Shown here one piece after another: positions 18,458-27,456 of a stretch of 56,256 nt of DNA. The notes under the pieces are model-generated. The model did not search any database, had not been told where the DNA came from, and saw nothing but the letters and a program-made list of their open reading frames with translations. Both the position numbers and the translations under genes were made by a program. Every line of letters starts with the position of its first letter. Position 1 is the first letter of the stretch. Location of the stretch: positions 1 through 56,256 of the forward strand of contig MPNO01000026.1 in assembly GCA_002239065.1 (NCBI GenBank). The letters run 5' to 3'. Source of the stretch: Defluviicoccus sp. bin129. Its GTDB lineage: Bacteria > Pseudomonadota > Alphaproteobacteria > MPNO01.

Positions 18458-20086
18458 ATGGACCAGACCCTGCTCACGGCAGACGACCTCTCGGTGTCCT
18501 TCGGCTCGGGCGAGCGCGAGGTCCGCGCGGTCCGCAACATCTCCTTCGCCATCGGCCGCGGCGAGACCTTCGCCCTGGTGGGCGAGAGCGGCTCGGGCAA
18601 GTCGGTCTCGGCGCTGTCGATCCTCCAGCTCCTGCCCTACCCGCTCGCCCGTCACCCGGGCGGCAGCATCCGCTTCGCCGGGGAGGAGCTGATCGGCTGT
18701 CCCGAGCCGGTGCTGCGGAGCGTCCGCGGCAACCGGATCGCGATGATCTTCCAGGAGCCGATGACCTCGCTGAACCCGCTGCACACGATCGAGAAGCAGA
18801 TCGGCGAGATCCTCAAGATCCACAAGGGGCTCCCTCCGGCGGAGGCGCGCTCGCGGATCGTCGATTTGTTGAACCAGGTCGGACTGCCGGAGGCGGAGAG
18901 CCGGCTGCACGCCTACCCCCACCAGCTCTCGGGCGGGCAGCGCCAGCGGGTGATGATCGCGATGGCGCTGGCCAACGATCCCGAGCTGCTGATCGCCGAC
19001 GAGCCGACCACGGCGCTCGACGTCACCATCCAGGCGCAGATCCTCAAGCTGCTCGCCGATTTGCAACGCGAGCGCGGCATGGCGATCCTGCTGATCACCC
19101 ACGACATCGGGATCGTCCGCAAGGTGGCGCACCGCGTCGCGGTGATGACCGAGGGCGAGATCGTCGAGACCGGCCCGACCGCGGAGATCTTCGAGAACCC
19201 GCGGCACAGCTATACCCGCCATTTGCTGGCCGCCGAGCCGAAGGGCAGGCCGGTCGCCGACGACGGCGAGGCCAGGGCGGTGATGACGGCCGACGACCTG
19301 AAGGTGTGGTTCCCGGTCAAGCGCGGCATCCTTCGCCGCGTCGTCGGCCACATCAAGGCGGTGGACGGGGTCTCGGTCGCGGTGCGCGAGGGCCGCACGC
19401 TCGGGGTCGTCGGCGAGAGCGGGTCGGGCAAGACGACGCTCGCCCTCGGGCTGCTCCGGCTCGAGAAGAGCATCGGGCCGATCCGCTTCCAGGGGCGCGA
19501 CATCAGCGGCATGGGCTGGTCCGAGCTCCGCCCGCTCCGGCGCGAGATGCAGATCGTCTTCCAGGACCCGTACAGCTCGCTGTCGCCGCGGTTCTCGGTC
19601 GGCCAGATCATCGAGGAAGGCCTGGTCGTCCACGGCATGGCGGGCGATTACGGCGAGCGCCGGGCGTCGATCGCCGAGGCGCTCGCCGAGGTCGGGCTCG
19701 ATCCCGCTTCCCAGGACCGCTATCCGCACGAATTCTCCGGCGGGCAGCGCCAGAGGATCGCCATCGCCCGGGCCATCGCGCTCAAGCCGCGCTTCATCGT
19801 GCTGGACGAGCCGACATCGGCGCTCGACATGTCGATCCAGGCGCAGATCGTCGACCTCCTGCGCGCGCTGCAGGAGCGCCACGGGCTCGCCTATCTGTTC
19901 ATCAGCCACGATCTCAAGGTGGTCCGCGCGCTGGCCGACGAGGTGATCGTCATGCGCCACGGCCGCGTCGTGGAGCAGGGCAGCACGCAGCGCATCTTCG
20001 AGACCCCGGCCGAGCCCTATACCAGGGCGCTGATCGCCGCCGCCTTCGACATCGAGGCGGTCGAGACCGACGCGGTGGCGACCTGA
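18458..20086 (+). CDS. yejF: ABC transporter ATP-binding protein with two fused ATPase domains, YejF family
   Basis: Energises the YejBE pore. 542 residues in two full ATPase halves. Half 1 has [13 protein letters not shown] (Walker A, ~residues 42-54), [15 protein letters not shown] and [12 protein letters not shown]. Half 2 has [13 protein letters not shown] (~319-331), [15 protein letters not shown] and [12 protein letters not shown]. This double organisation is the family norm. I chose the ATG at 18458, 8 bp after yejE; the long upstream frame shadows yejE. Last gene of a complete yejAA'BEF operon with no missing component. Confidence 0.95.
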   Translation: MDQTLLTADDLSVSFGSGEREVRAVRNISFAIGRGETFALVGESGSGKSVSALSILQLLPYPLARHPGGSIRFAGEELIGCPEPVLRSVRGNRIAMIFQEPMTSLNPLHTIEKQIGEILKIHKGLPPAEARSRIVDLLNQVGLPEAESRLHAYPHQLSGGQRQRVMIAMALANDPELLIADEPTTALDVTIQAQILKLLADLQRERGMAILLITHDIGIVRKVAHRVAVMTEGEIVETGPTAEIFENPRHSYTRHLLAAEPKGRPVADDGEARAVMTADDLKVWFPVKRGILRRVVGHIKAVDGVSVAVREGRTLGVVGESGSGKTTLALGLLRLEKSIGPIRFQGRDISGMGWSELRPLRREMQIVFQDPYSSLSPRFSVGQIIEEGLVVHGMAGDYGERRASIAEALAEVGLDPASQDRYPHEFSGGQRQRIAIARAIALKPRFIVLDEPTSALDMSIQAQIVDLLRALQERHGLAYLFISHDLKVVRALADEVIVMRHGRVVEQGSTQRIFETPAEPYTRALIAAAFDIEAVETDAVAT

Positions 20087-20090
20087 CCGG

Positions 20091-21488
20091 TCAGCCCGTC
20101 CCCGCCTTCCTGCCGAAGCGGGATTCGATCAGGGCGAAGAGCGCGCGCATGCCCTGCGCCTCGCCGCCGACCGGGCGGCCGGGACGGGCGGTGAGGTTCC
20201 ACGCCATGATGTCGAGATGGATCCACGGCGTGGTCCCGTTCACGAACTCCTGCAAATAGAGCGCCGCGGTGATCGCACCGGCCATGCCGCCATCCGACAC
20301 GTTGTTGATGTCGGCGGTCTTGCTGTCCAGCATCCGCCGGTAGGGCCGCCACAGCGGCAGGCGCCAGAGCGGATCGGAGACCGTCTCACCGGCGCTCGAC
20401 AGCTCGCCGGCGAGCCCGTCGTCGTTGCAGAAGAAGGCCGGCAGCTCCGGCCCCAGCGCGACCCTCGCCGCGCCGGTCAGCGTGGCGCAATCGACCAGCA
20501 GGTCCGGCCCCTCGCTCTCCGCCTCGGTGATGGCGTCGCACAGGATGAGCCGGCCTTCGGCGTCGGTATTGCCGACCTCGACGGCGATCCCGCTGCGCGT
20601 CCTGACGACGTCGAGCGGGCGCAGCGCGTTGCCCGAAACGCTGTTCTCCACGGCGGGAACCAGCACGCGCAACCTGACATCGAGGCCGGCCGCCATGATC
20701 ATCTCGGCGAGCCCCAGCATGTGCGCCGCGCCGCCCATGTCCTTCTTCATGCGCAGCATGCCCCGTGCGGGCTTGATGTCGAGGCCGCCGGAATCGAAAC
20801 ACACCCCCTTGCCGACCAGCGTCACCCTGGGCGCGTCGGCGCGGCCCCAGCGCAGATCGACGAGCCGGGGCGCGTTGGCGCTCGCCCGCCCCACCGCGTG
20901 GATCGTCGGATAGCCCCGGCGGAGCAGCGCGGCGCCCTTGATCTCGGCGACCTCCGCGCCCTTCGCCTCGCCGACGCGGCGGACCGAGGCGGCGAGCTCG
21001 GCCGGGCCCATATCGCTGGCCGGGGTGTTGATCAGATCGCGAATCGTGGTCGTCGCCTCCGCCGCGCTGCGCACATGGGCGCGGTCGGCGCCGGCCGGCC
21101 AGACCAGCGCCGGCACCGGCGCCGAGCGTTTGGCGGCGTAGCGGTCGTAGGCGTAGCAGCCGAGCGCCCAGCCGAGCGCCGCCCCGGTCGCGGCCGCGCG
21201 CTCCATCCGCGCGTCGATCCGGTAGCTGCCGGCGGGCAGCCTTCCGGGAAGGTCGGCATAGGCCCAGAAATCGTCATGCGTCTCGACCCCGAACAGGACG
21301 CTGCCGAGCGCGCCGTCCTCGCCCGCGACGAGGCTCAGGCTGCGCGGCGCGGCCTTGAAGCCGGTGCTCTCCACCCAGATGCGGGTGGCGGCCGGCTGGT
21401 CCGCGAGCCAGGCGTCGAAGACATCCTTCTCGATCGGGACGATGGGGACGGTCCTGGCGTCCGTCCGCGACTTGAACCTGGCACGCAC
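20091..21488 (-). CDS. M17-family leucyl aminopeptidase
   Basis: Cytoplasmic two-metal aminopeptidase, 465 residues (normal for the PepA/PepB family). Catalytic and metal residues are visible in LVGKGVCFDSGGLDIKPARG (Lys and Asp), MKKDMGGAA and the family signature NTDAEGRLILCDAI (Asp, Glu and catalytic Arg). The N-terminal domain is divergent. The start is a GTG at 21488, nine bases after an AGAGGA ribosome-binding site; the long frame upstream belongs to the ubiD shadow. It converges with yejF 4 bp away and could process peptides imported by Yej, which is an inference from position only. Confidence 0.9.
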   Translation of the reverse strand: MRARFKSRTDARTVPIVPIEKDVFDAWLADQPAATRIWVESTGFKAAPRSLSLVAGEDGALGSVLFGVETHDDFWAYADLPGRLPAGSYRIDARMERAAATGAALGWALGCYAYDRYAAKRSAPVPALVWPAGADRAHVRSAAEATTTIRDLINTPASDMGPAELAASVRRVGEAKGAEVAEIKGAALLRRGYPTIHAVGRASANAPRLVDLRWGRADAPRVTLVGKGVCFDSGGLDIKPARGMLRMKKDMGGAAHMLGLAEMIMAAGLDVRLRVLVPAVENSVSGNALRPLDVVRTRSGIAVEVGNTDAEGRLILCDAITEAESEGPDLLVDCATLTGAARVALGPELPAFFCNDDGLAGELSSAGETVSDPLWRLPLWRPYRRMLDSKTADINNVSDGGMAGAITAALYLQEFVNGTTPWIHLDIMAWNLTARPGRPVGGEAQGMRALFALIESRFGRKAGTG

Positions 21489-21571
21489 GACTTGTCCTCT
21501 TGCGGGGTCCGGAACCAGCGAGGATGGCTTGCGCCGCTTGTGGGTGCAAGCCGGGGGGGACTCGCGCGGGG

Positions 21572-22996
21572 TCAGATGCGCATGCCGGCGCGCGCGAGAA
21601 TTTTGCGCACCCGGGCGCGCTGCTCGTCGGCGATGGTCAGCCTCTCCGCGAAGTCGCGCCCCGACGGCTTGGTCGCGTCGATCCCGACCTTGGTGACGGT
21701 GTGGTCTTCCGGGTCGGAGGTCGGGTCGAGGATCGCGCCCATCGCGCCCGGGATGTAGATCACGTCGCTCTCCGCCCGGGTCCGCGTGATCACCGCCCAC
21801 ATCACGTCGGAGAGATCGAAGACGTCGACATCGTCGTCCACCACGACGACGCATTTGACGTAGAACTCGGTCCCGAGCGCGCTCATGATCGCCTGGCGCG
21901 GCTGGCCCTCGGCGGTCTTCTTCATCGAGACGATGGCCATCAGCGCGCCGACGGTGGTCGTCGGCACGTGCACCGCGCGCACGTTGGGGAGGTTGCGGCG
22001 AAGCGCGTTCAGGATCTCCGCCTCGCGCGAGATGCTGGAAATCAGGATGTGGTCCGCGGCGGTGCCCGAGGCGACCGAATGGAACATCGCGTCGCCGCGC
22101 ATCTGGATCCGCTCGGCGACGAACACGTTCTCGGTCGAGCGGTAGGAGGCGTATCCGGTGAACTCGCCGAACGGGCCCTCGGGCTCGTGGACGCCGGCGA
22201 GGATGCTGCCCTCGATGACGATCTCCGCCCCCCAGGGAATGTCGAGCTCGGCCGTCCCGCAGCTTGCGACGCGGTAGGGCGCGCCGAACAGGGCGCCGAC
22301 GATCTCCACCTTCCGCACGCCGGGCGGGTAGTGATAGGCCATCGAGCCCATGTAATGCACCGGGTGGATGCCCAGCGTGATGGCGGCCGGCAGATCCTGC
22401 CCGCGCTCCTCCGCGCGGCGGTGGTACTCGTACATGCGGCGCCGCGAGTGGAGCGACAGCCCGAGCCGGTCGCGGCCGCGCAGCATCAGGCGGTGGAACC
22501 CGGTGGTGTCGATTCCGGTCTCGGGATCGCGCGCGGCGATCTGCCCGGCGGTGATGTAGGGCGCGGCGTCCACCCCGAAATGGAGCGGGATGGGCAGCCT
22601 GGTGAGGTCCACCGCGTCGCCTTCGAGCACCACCTCCTGCCACGGCGCGTCCGCCACGCGCTCCACCGCCAGGTAGTTCTGGCAGCGCTCGCGATAGGCG
22701 CCCGGCAGATCCTCCGGCGCGACGCCGAGGGCGAGCCCGAGCAGCTTCCGGTTGCCGGCCACGTTGGTGACGACCGGCATGTCAAAGCCCTCGACGTTCT
22801 CGAAGACCACCACCGGGCTGCGCCCGGCGCGTTCGAGCTCGAAGACGGCAGACGTGATGTCGAGCTCGCGGCGAACCGGCTCGGCGACGCGCAGGATTTC
22901 CTCCGGCGCCGCCTTCTCCACCTTGTCGATGAAGCCTCTCAGAGTCTGCTCTTCCACCGCCCCGCCGATCCCCGATTCCGATGCGGCGTGGAGCAT
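21572..22996 (-). CDS. UbiD-family prenylated-FMN-dependent decarboxylase
   Basis: A reversible (de)carboxylase of aromatic or alpha,beta-unsaturated acids using prenylated FMN. 474 residues. UbiD hallmarks include FENVEGFDMPVVTNVAGNRK (~residues 66-85), IPLHFGVDAAPYITAGQ and the catalytic-loop motif EPEGPFGEFTGYASYRSTEN. RNLPNVRAVHVPTTTVGA and VVVVDDDVDVFDLSDVMWAV are also family-typical. No ubiX is present in the window, so the cofactor must come from elsewhere. The ATG at 22996 gives the usual N-terminus. Ubiquinone synthesis (UbiD proper) versus a catabolic decarboxylase cannot be separated; the neighbouring catabolic genes favour the latter. Confidence 0.88.
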   Translation of the reverse strand: MLHAASESGIGGAVEEQTLRGFIDKVEKAAPEEILRVAEPVRRELDITSAVFELERAGRSPVVVFENVEGFDMPVVTNVAGNRKLLGLALGVAPEDLPGAYRERCQNYLAVERVADAPWQEVVLEGDAVDLTRLPIPLHFGVDAAPYITAGQIAARDPETGIDTTGFHRLMLRGRDRLGLSLHSRRRMYEYHRRAEERGQDLPAAITLGIHPVHYMGSMAYHYPPGVRKVEIVGALFGAPYRVASCGTAELDIPWGAEIVIEGSILAGVHEPEGPFGEFTGYASYRSTENVFVAERIQMRGDAMFHSVASGTAADHILISSISREAEILNALRRNLPNVRAVHVPTTTVGALMAIVSMKKTAEGQPRQAIMSALGTEFYVKCVVVVDDDVDVFDLSDVMWAVITRTRAESDVIYIPGAMGAILDPTSDPEDHTVTKVGIDATKPSGRDFAERLTIADEQRARVRKILARAGMRI

Positions 22997-23092
22997 GAAG
23001 CCGTGGCGCCGCCCTGACAAGCGACCGCCCGGTTGAACTGGCGGGGCTGCCGCGACATCCTTGCGCCGGGCCGGCAGAGGCGGAGGGGCGTC

Positions 23093-23485
23093 GTGGCTGA
23101 GATGCGGGAGGTCAACATCCCCGAGGTGGTGGCGGAGGTGACGGCGGCGTTCGAGCGTTACGAGAAGGCGCTCGGCTCGAACGACCTCGACACGCTGGCG
23201 GAGCTGTTCTGGGACAGCCCGCTCACGCTGCGCTACGGCCCCAACGGGACGCTGCTCGGCCACCGCGCGATCGACCAGTTTCGCCGCAACCGGAATATCC
23301 CGGGCGTCGAGCGGGTGCTGCGCAACACGGTGATCAAGACCTTCGGCCGGGATTTCGCGATGGCCGATACCGAGGCGACGCGGGCGGGCGGCATCGTCGG
23401 CCGCCAGAGCCAGTGCTGGGTCCGCATGGAGGAAGGCTGGCGGATCGTCTCCGCCCACGTCTCCGACATCCCGGACGAGTCGTAG
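23093..23485 (+). CDS. DUF3225 / AtzH-HpxZ-like NTF2-fold protein
   Basis: A 130-residue SnoaL/NTF2-fold protein. The string VVAEVTAAFERYEKALGSND followed by LDTLAELFWDSPLTLRYGPN and GRQSQCWVRMEEGWRIVSAH is typical of DUF3225. That family includes AtzH (1-carboxybiuret hydrolase partner) and HpxZ (oxalurate catabolism). GTG at 23093 is preferred over ATG at 23102 because GGAGG lies six bases before it. It opens a plus-strand run with a 2-hydroxyacid dehydrogenase and a NIPSNAP protein. The family assignment is good; the substrate is unknown. Confidence 0.78.
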   Translation: MAEMREVNIPEVVAEVTAAFERYEKALGSNDLDTLAELFWDSPLTLRYGPNGTLLGHRAIDQFRRNRNIPGVERVLRNTVIKTFGRDFAMADTEATRAGGIVGRQSQCWVRMEEGWRIVSAHVSDIPDES

Positions 23486-23511
23486 CGTCGACCGCCGGGA
23501 CCAGGCCAGCC

Positions 23512-24576
23512 GTGCAGCCCAAAGTCCACATCTACGCGGCCGTCGACGCGGCCGGCGGGTCCTATGAGCGCCTGCGCGCGGCGGGTCTGGACGTCGAGAT
23601 CCCCGACGAGCCGTGGTCGCAGACGGCGAACCGGTCGGGCGACACGACCGAGCTGGTCTTCGCCCCCTCCACGGTCGCTGCCGCCGGGGTCGCCAACCGG
23701 CTCAACGCGCTGACCCGCCGCACCCTCGAATCCGCGCCCGGGCTGCGGCTGATCGCCAAGTACTCGGTGGGCTACGACAATGTCGACGAGGCGGCGGCGA
23801 CCGAGCTCGGCATCCTGGTCGTCAACAGCCCGACGGAGAGCAACTGGGGCGGGGTCGCGGAAGGGGCGGTCACCTTCGTCCTGGCGCTGCTCAAGAAGGT
23901 GCGCGAGCGCGACCGCAGCGTGAAGGAGGGGCGCTGGCGCGACCCGTCGCTGATGGGCACCTATCTCGGCGCGCGGCAGATCGACGACTACCCCGGAATC
24001 GCGGTCGGCATCGTCGGGCTGGGGCGCATCGGCTCGCGCGTCGCCGACCTGCTGGCGCCGTGGCGGGTGCGCCTCCTGGGCCACGACCCCCATGTCGAAG
24101 ACGCCCGGTTCGCCACCCACAACGTCCGCCGCACGCCGCTGGACACGCTGCTGTCGGAAGCCGACGTGGTGACGATCCACTGCAACCTCACCCCGGAGAC
24201 CGCGAGGCTGATGGGGGCGCGCGAGCTCGCGCTGATGAAGCCCGGCGCAATTCTGGTCAACACCGCGCGCGGCCCGATCGTCGACATCGACGCGCTGTTC
24301 GACGCGCTGCAATCGGACCGGCTCGCCGCCGCCGCGCTCGACGTGCTGCCGGAAGAGCCGCCCGACCCGCAGACCCCGCTGCTCGGGCTCGGCGACAAGG
24401 TGCTGCTGTCGCCGCACATGGTCTCCAACAATGTCGGCACCGGCCTGCGGATGGCGGTGCCCTGGGTCGAGAAGGCGATCTTCGCCGCGATCCGCGGCGA
24501 GATCCCCGACAACGTCGTCAACCCCGATGCGATCCCGCTGTGGCGCCGGCGGTTCGCCGGCAACAGCCTCATCTGA
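23512..24576 (+). CDS. D-isomer-specific 2-hydroxyacid dehydrogenase
   Basis: NAD(P)-dependent oxidoreductase interconverting 2-keto acids and D-2-hydroxyacids. 354 residues. The Rossmann motif is VGIVGLGRIGSRVADLL (~residues 164-180). The active-site Arg is in ILVNTARGPIVD (~246-257), the Glu in DVLPEEPPDP (~280-289) and the His in LLSPHMVSNN (~301-310). The N-terminal catalytic-domain part includes IAKYSVGYDNVD. The start is GTG 23512, giving QPKVHIYAAVDAAGG as N-terminus. It follows the DUF3225 gene by 26 bp, probably in one transcript. Confidence 0.9.
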   Translation: MQPKVHIYAAVDAAGGSYERLRAAGLDVEIPDEPWSQTANRSGDTTELVFAPSTVAAAGVANRLNALTRRTLESAPGLRLIAKYSVGYDNVDEAAATELGILVVNSPTESNWGGVAEGAVTFVLALLKKVRERDRSVKEGRWRDPSLMGTYLGARQIDDYPGIAVGIVGLGRIGSRVADLLAPWRVRLLGHDPHVEDARFATHNVRRTPLDTLLSEADVVTIHCNLTPETARLMGARELALMKPGAILVNTARGPIVDIDALFDALQSDRLAAAALDVLPEEPPDPQTPLLGLGDKVLLSPHMVSNNVGTGLRMAVPWVEKAIFAAIRGEIPDNVVNPDAIPLWRRRFAGNSLI

Positions 24577-24599
24577 CACCGAACGGAAAGGGACCGGTG

Positions 24600-25226
24600 A
24601 TGATCTACGAAGCCAGGAGCTACCGCATCTCGCGCGGCAAGGTGCCCGATTTCCTCGACGCCTTCGCGGAAGGCTACCGGACGCGCAGCGAGCACTCGCA
24701 GATCAGCGCGATGCTCTATACCGAGATCGGCCCGCTCAACCAGGTCATCCATATCTGGCCCTATGCCGATATGGGCGAGCGCGAACGGATTCGCGGCGTG
24801 GCCATGAAGGACCCGAACTGGCCGCCCAAGGTGGCACATTTGCAGGAGACCATGCAGTCGGAGATCTTCACGCCGCTCTCCTTCACCCCGACGATGGGTA
24901 GCGGCGAGCTCGGGCCGGTCTTCGAATGGCGCGAATACACCATGCGCCCCGGCGGGCAGGCGGCGCTGGTCGAGAACTGGTCGTCGGCGATCGAAAAACG
25001 GGTCGCGATGTCGCCGCTGGTCATGGCGATGGTCACCGAATGCGGCGCGCTCAACAAGTTCGTCCACATCTGGGGCTATGAGAGCCTCGAGCACCGCCGC
25101 GAGGTGCGCAGCGAAGCCAGGGAGAAAGGCATCTGGCCGCCCGCGAATGTCAGCGGCGGGCCCGACCCGATCCTGACCCAGGAATGCAAGATCTGCTTCG
25201 CCGCCGACTTCTCGCCGGTGAAGTAG
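24600..25226 (+). CDS. NIPSNAP-family protein with two domains
   Basis: 208 residues forming two ferredoxin-like (dimeric alpha/beta barrel) NIPSNAP halves. Half 1 starts MIYEARSYRISRGKVPDFLD with NQVIHIWPYADMGERERIR. Half 2 starts EWREYTMRPGGQAALVENW with NKFVHIWGYESLEHRREVR. The repeated VHIW-Y motif is diagnostic. NIPSNAP proteins often accompany hydroxyacid or aromatic degradation genes, but no reaction is established. The start is ATG 24600 (an adjacent GTG at 24597 is possible) behind GGAAAGGGA. It converges with the next gene 1 bp away. Confidence 0.85.
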   Translation: MIYEARSYRISRGKVPDFLDAFAEGYRTRSEHSQISAMLYTEIGPLNQVIHIWPYADMGERERIRGVAMKDPNWPPKVAHLQETMQSEIFTPLSFTPTMGSGELGPVFEWREYTMRPGGQAALVENWSSAIEKRVAMSPLVMAMVTECGALNKFVHIWGYESLEHRREVRSEAREKGIWPPANVSGGPDPILTQECKICFAADFSPVK

Positions 25227-25227
25227 C

Positions 25228-26148
25228 TCAGGCCCAGAGCTCGCTGAACTCGGTCGCCACCACCCGGTCGTAAGCGACCGCGCGGTCGAGGATGCCCATG
25301 TCGCGGGCGAACGCGATCATGCCCTCGACCAGGCCTTCGCCGATCGCCGGGTCGTAGAACGGCAGGTCGCGCTCGACCACCCGGGCGATCAGCTTCGCCT
25401 CGTCGGGCGCGAACAGCGTCTCGCCGATCGCGGTCGCGCGCCCGACATCCTGCTTGAGCTTCTGCTGGGTGGAGACGATGGCGCGCACCGCGGCGGCGGC
25501 ATCGTCGGGGCGCTCGGCGACCAGCCGTTCGGTCGCGACCAGCACCGGCTGGGTGTAGTTGAAGGCGGGTTTCGGGCCGTCGCCCCGGCGCACGTCGGCC
25601 ACCACGGTGCCGACGCCCCGCGTGACCGCGATCTCGGCCCCCATCCCGTTGGCCCAGAACCCGTCGAGCAGCCCGTCCTCCAGCGCCTTCGCCGCGGTCA
25701 CCCCGAAGCTCACGCGCGGTCCGGTGGTGCCCGGCACCGGCGCGATGTCGACCCCGTCGCGCTCGATGTCGATCCCGCCCTCCCGCAGCATCCGCTTGAG
25801 GCCGATATCGACCCAGGGCGCGGCGCCGATCTTCTTCCCCCTGACCGCGCCGAGGTCGCCGCGCGCATGGCCCTCGTCGGCGCGCATGACGAGGAACCAG
25901 TACATCCCCTGGGAGAGCGAACAGAGCAGCTTCGCCCCCTCCCAGCGGGGGAAGGCCGACAGCACCGCGTGCGCCGACCCGCCGATCAAATCGACCTCGC
26001 CGTCGCGCAGCGCCCGGTAGCACTTGTCGACGGGGAAGATCAGCTCGTGGCTCACGTCGAGCCCCTGTTCGGCGAAATCGCCGAGCTCGACCGCGGAGAC
26101 CGACGGGAAATAGGAGTTCGAGATCAGATCCGGTACGGCGAGGCGCAT
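25228..26148 (-). CDS. NMT1/SsuA-like solute-binding-fold protein without visible signal peptide
   Basis: 306 residues with the periplasmic-binding-protein fold typical of NMT1/THI5 and nitrate/sulfonate receptors: ELGDFAEQGLDVSHELIF, DGEVDLIGGSAHAVLSAF, VRGKKIGAAPWVDIGLKRML and a terminal helix rich in Ala/Glu. The protein begins directly with the first beta strand (MRLAVPDLISNSYFPSVSAV). There is no hydrophobic leader or lipobox and no transporter permease or ATPase alongside. Possibilities are an enzyme or sensor reuse of the fold, or a missed leader; the upstream sequence (26149-26166) is too short for one. Reads 18 bp downstream of the RidA-like gene in the same direction. Confidence 0.75.
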   Translation of the reverse strand: MRLAVPDLISNSYFPSVSAVELGDFAEQGLDVSHELIFPVDKCYRALRDGEVDLIGGSAHAVLSAFPRWEGAKLLCSLSQGMYWFLVMRADEGHARGDLGAVRGKKIGAAPWVDIGLKRMLREGGIDIERDGVDIAPVPGTTGPRVSFGVTAAKALEDGLLDGFWANGMGAEIAVTRGVGTVVADVRRGDGPKPAFNYTQPVLVATERLVAERPDDAAAAVRAIVSTQQKLKQDVGRATAIGETLFAPDEAKLIARVVERDLPFYDPAIGEGLVEGMIAFARDMGILDRAVAYDRVVATEFSELWA

Positions 26149-26166
26149 CGACGCCCTCCCTTGTTG

Positions 26167-27447
26167 TCAGGCTGCGTAGACCCAGAGATCCATCATCACC
26201 GAACAGCCGGGAACCGGAAGGGGCCCCGGCACCTCGACCGCCGAGAACGGGATCGGCCGGCCGGGGAGGCGGCGCCGCCAGGCCTGGTGCACGGCATGGA
26301 AATCGGCGAGGTCGGTGTGGAACTGCTGCACCCGCACGACGTTCTCCAGCGCCGTGCCGGCCGCCGCGCAGATCCGCTCCGCCGCGTCCAGGATCGCGTC
26401 CGCCTGCTCGCCCGCGGGATCGCCGAAATGAGGCTGGCGCGGATCGGGCGCGGCGAGCGGCCCCTCCCCGTCCGCCGCCATCAGCGCCGAGACGAACACG
26501 AGGTCGCCGCAGCGCACCGCCTCCGCCTGGTCGGCGAAGGTGGTCGCCACGCCCGCCTCGACCACCGTCTTGGCCGCCGCGCCGTTGCGGTGGGCGAGGA
26601 TGTTGATCTCGATCCTGCCGTCCTCGATCACCAGGCCGCGCGGGATGCAGGGGACTACCGACAGCGCGGCTCCGGCGCCGAAATGCGCCGCCCAGACGTC
26701 CTGGACGACCGCGCAGTCCTCGGGATCGGTGAGATAGATCTGAGCCTTGACGACATCCGCCGGGCCGAGCCCCGCGAGGTCGAGCGAGGGCAGCAGCCGG
26801 CGCTCGATGATGAACCCGGCCTCCAGCCGGAGCCGTTCGCCGCCCCAGAGCTGGCCCTCCTTGATCAGGGCTTCGGCGGCGACGCCGTTGCGCGCCTCTT
26901 CGCCGGCCACCGCCGTCGCCGTGTTTCCGGGCACGAAGACGAACTCGCCCGCCGTCAGCGCCGCCGAGTAGCCCGAGCTCGGCTGGCCGCTCAGGGTCGC
27001 GTGGTCGATATGCTCGACCGGCGGGCCGTCCGCGGCGACGGCGATGACCTGGAGGTCGAGCGCGGCGCCCGGCAGCAGCAGCCCCTGCTGGACGATCGAC
27101 GTGCTGGGCGGGATCAGGGCGCCGAAGCGACGACGCCGCTCGGCCTGGTAGGGCGGCACCATGGCGACGGTGGTGTAGTACTGGTCGGTGCGAACGACGC
27201 GGTCGAGCGCGGACCCGCCGGCGGCGAGCACCGCCTCGACATTGTCGAACACGCGCGCCGCCTCGCGGGCCGATCCGGGCCCGGCGGCGTTGGGCGCGGC
27301 TTCGCGCAGCACCGAGGCGGCGATGCCCCGACCGTAATCCTGCGCCATGTGGCCGCTCGCGAACACCCAGGACCCGGCGCGCATCCCCGGCGCGTAGTCG
27401 ACCCGGCCGTTGCCGAGGGAGACCGGGAGGAGGGGTTCGACGGACAT
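26167..27447 (-). CDS. Three tandem RidA/YjgF-like domains in one chain
   Basis: 426 residues that I read as three successive YjgF/RidA folds: ~5-138 (SWVFASGHMAQD…DLQVIAVA), ~155-287 (FVFVPGNTATAV…RIEINILAH) and ~298-424 (DLVFVSALMAAD…SVMMDLWVYA). Each has the order G-beta-'VFxSG', a long helix (VEAVLAAGGSALDRVV; AGLGPADVVK; AERICAAAGTALENVV) and a final beta strand. RidA enzymes are homotrimers with active sites at the interfaces, so this chain could be a covalent trimer. The carboxylate-binding Arg of imine/enamine deaminases (motif P-A-R-S) is replaced in all three: Thr116, Leu262 and Phe401. Deamination is therefore doubtful and a binding or other hydrolytic role is possible. Confidence 0.8.
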   Translation of the reverse strand: MSVEPLLPVSLGNGRVDYAPGMRAGSWVFASGHMAQDYGRGIAASVLREAAPNAAGPGSAREAARVFDNVEAVLAAGGSALDRVVRTDQYYTTVAMVPPYQAERRRRFGALIPPSTSIVQQGLLLPGAALDLQVIAVAADGPPVEHIDHATLSGQPSSGYSAALTAGEFVFVPGNTATAVAGEEARNGVAAEALIKEGQLWGGERLRLEAGFIIERRLLPSLDLAGLGPADVVKAQIYLTDPEDCAVVQDVWAAHFGAGAALSVVPCIPRGLVIEDGRIEINILAHRNGAAAKTVVEAGVATTFADQAEAVRCGDLVFVSALMAADGEGPLAAPDPRQPHFGDPAGEQADAILDAAERICAAAGTALENVVRVQQFHTDLADFHAVHQAWRRRLPGRPIPFSAVEVPGPLPVPGCSVMMDLWVYAA

Positions 27448-27456
27448 GCGTATCTC

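Noticed and set aside
21572..23458. A 628-residue version of the UbiD protein starting far upstream
   Set aside because: The extra ~150 residues are antisense to the DUF3225 gene and show no conserved pattern; ATG 22996 gives a normal UbiD.
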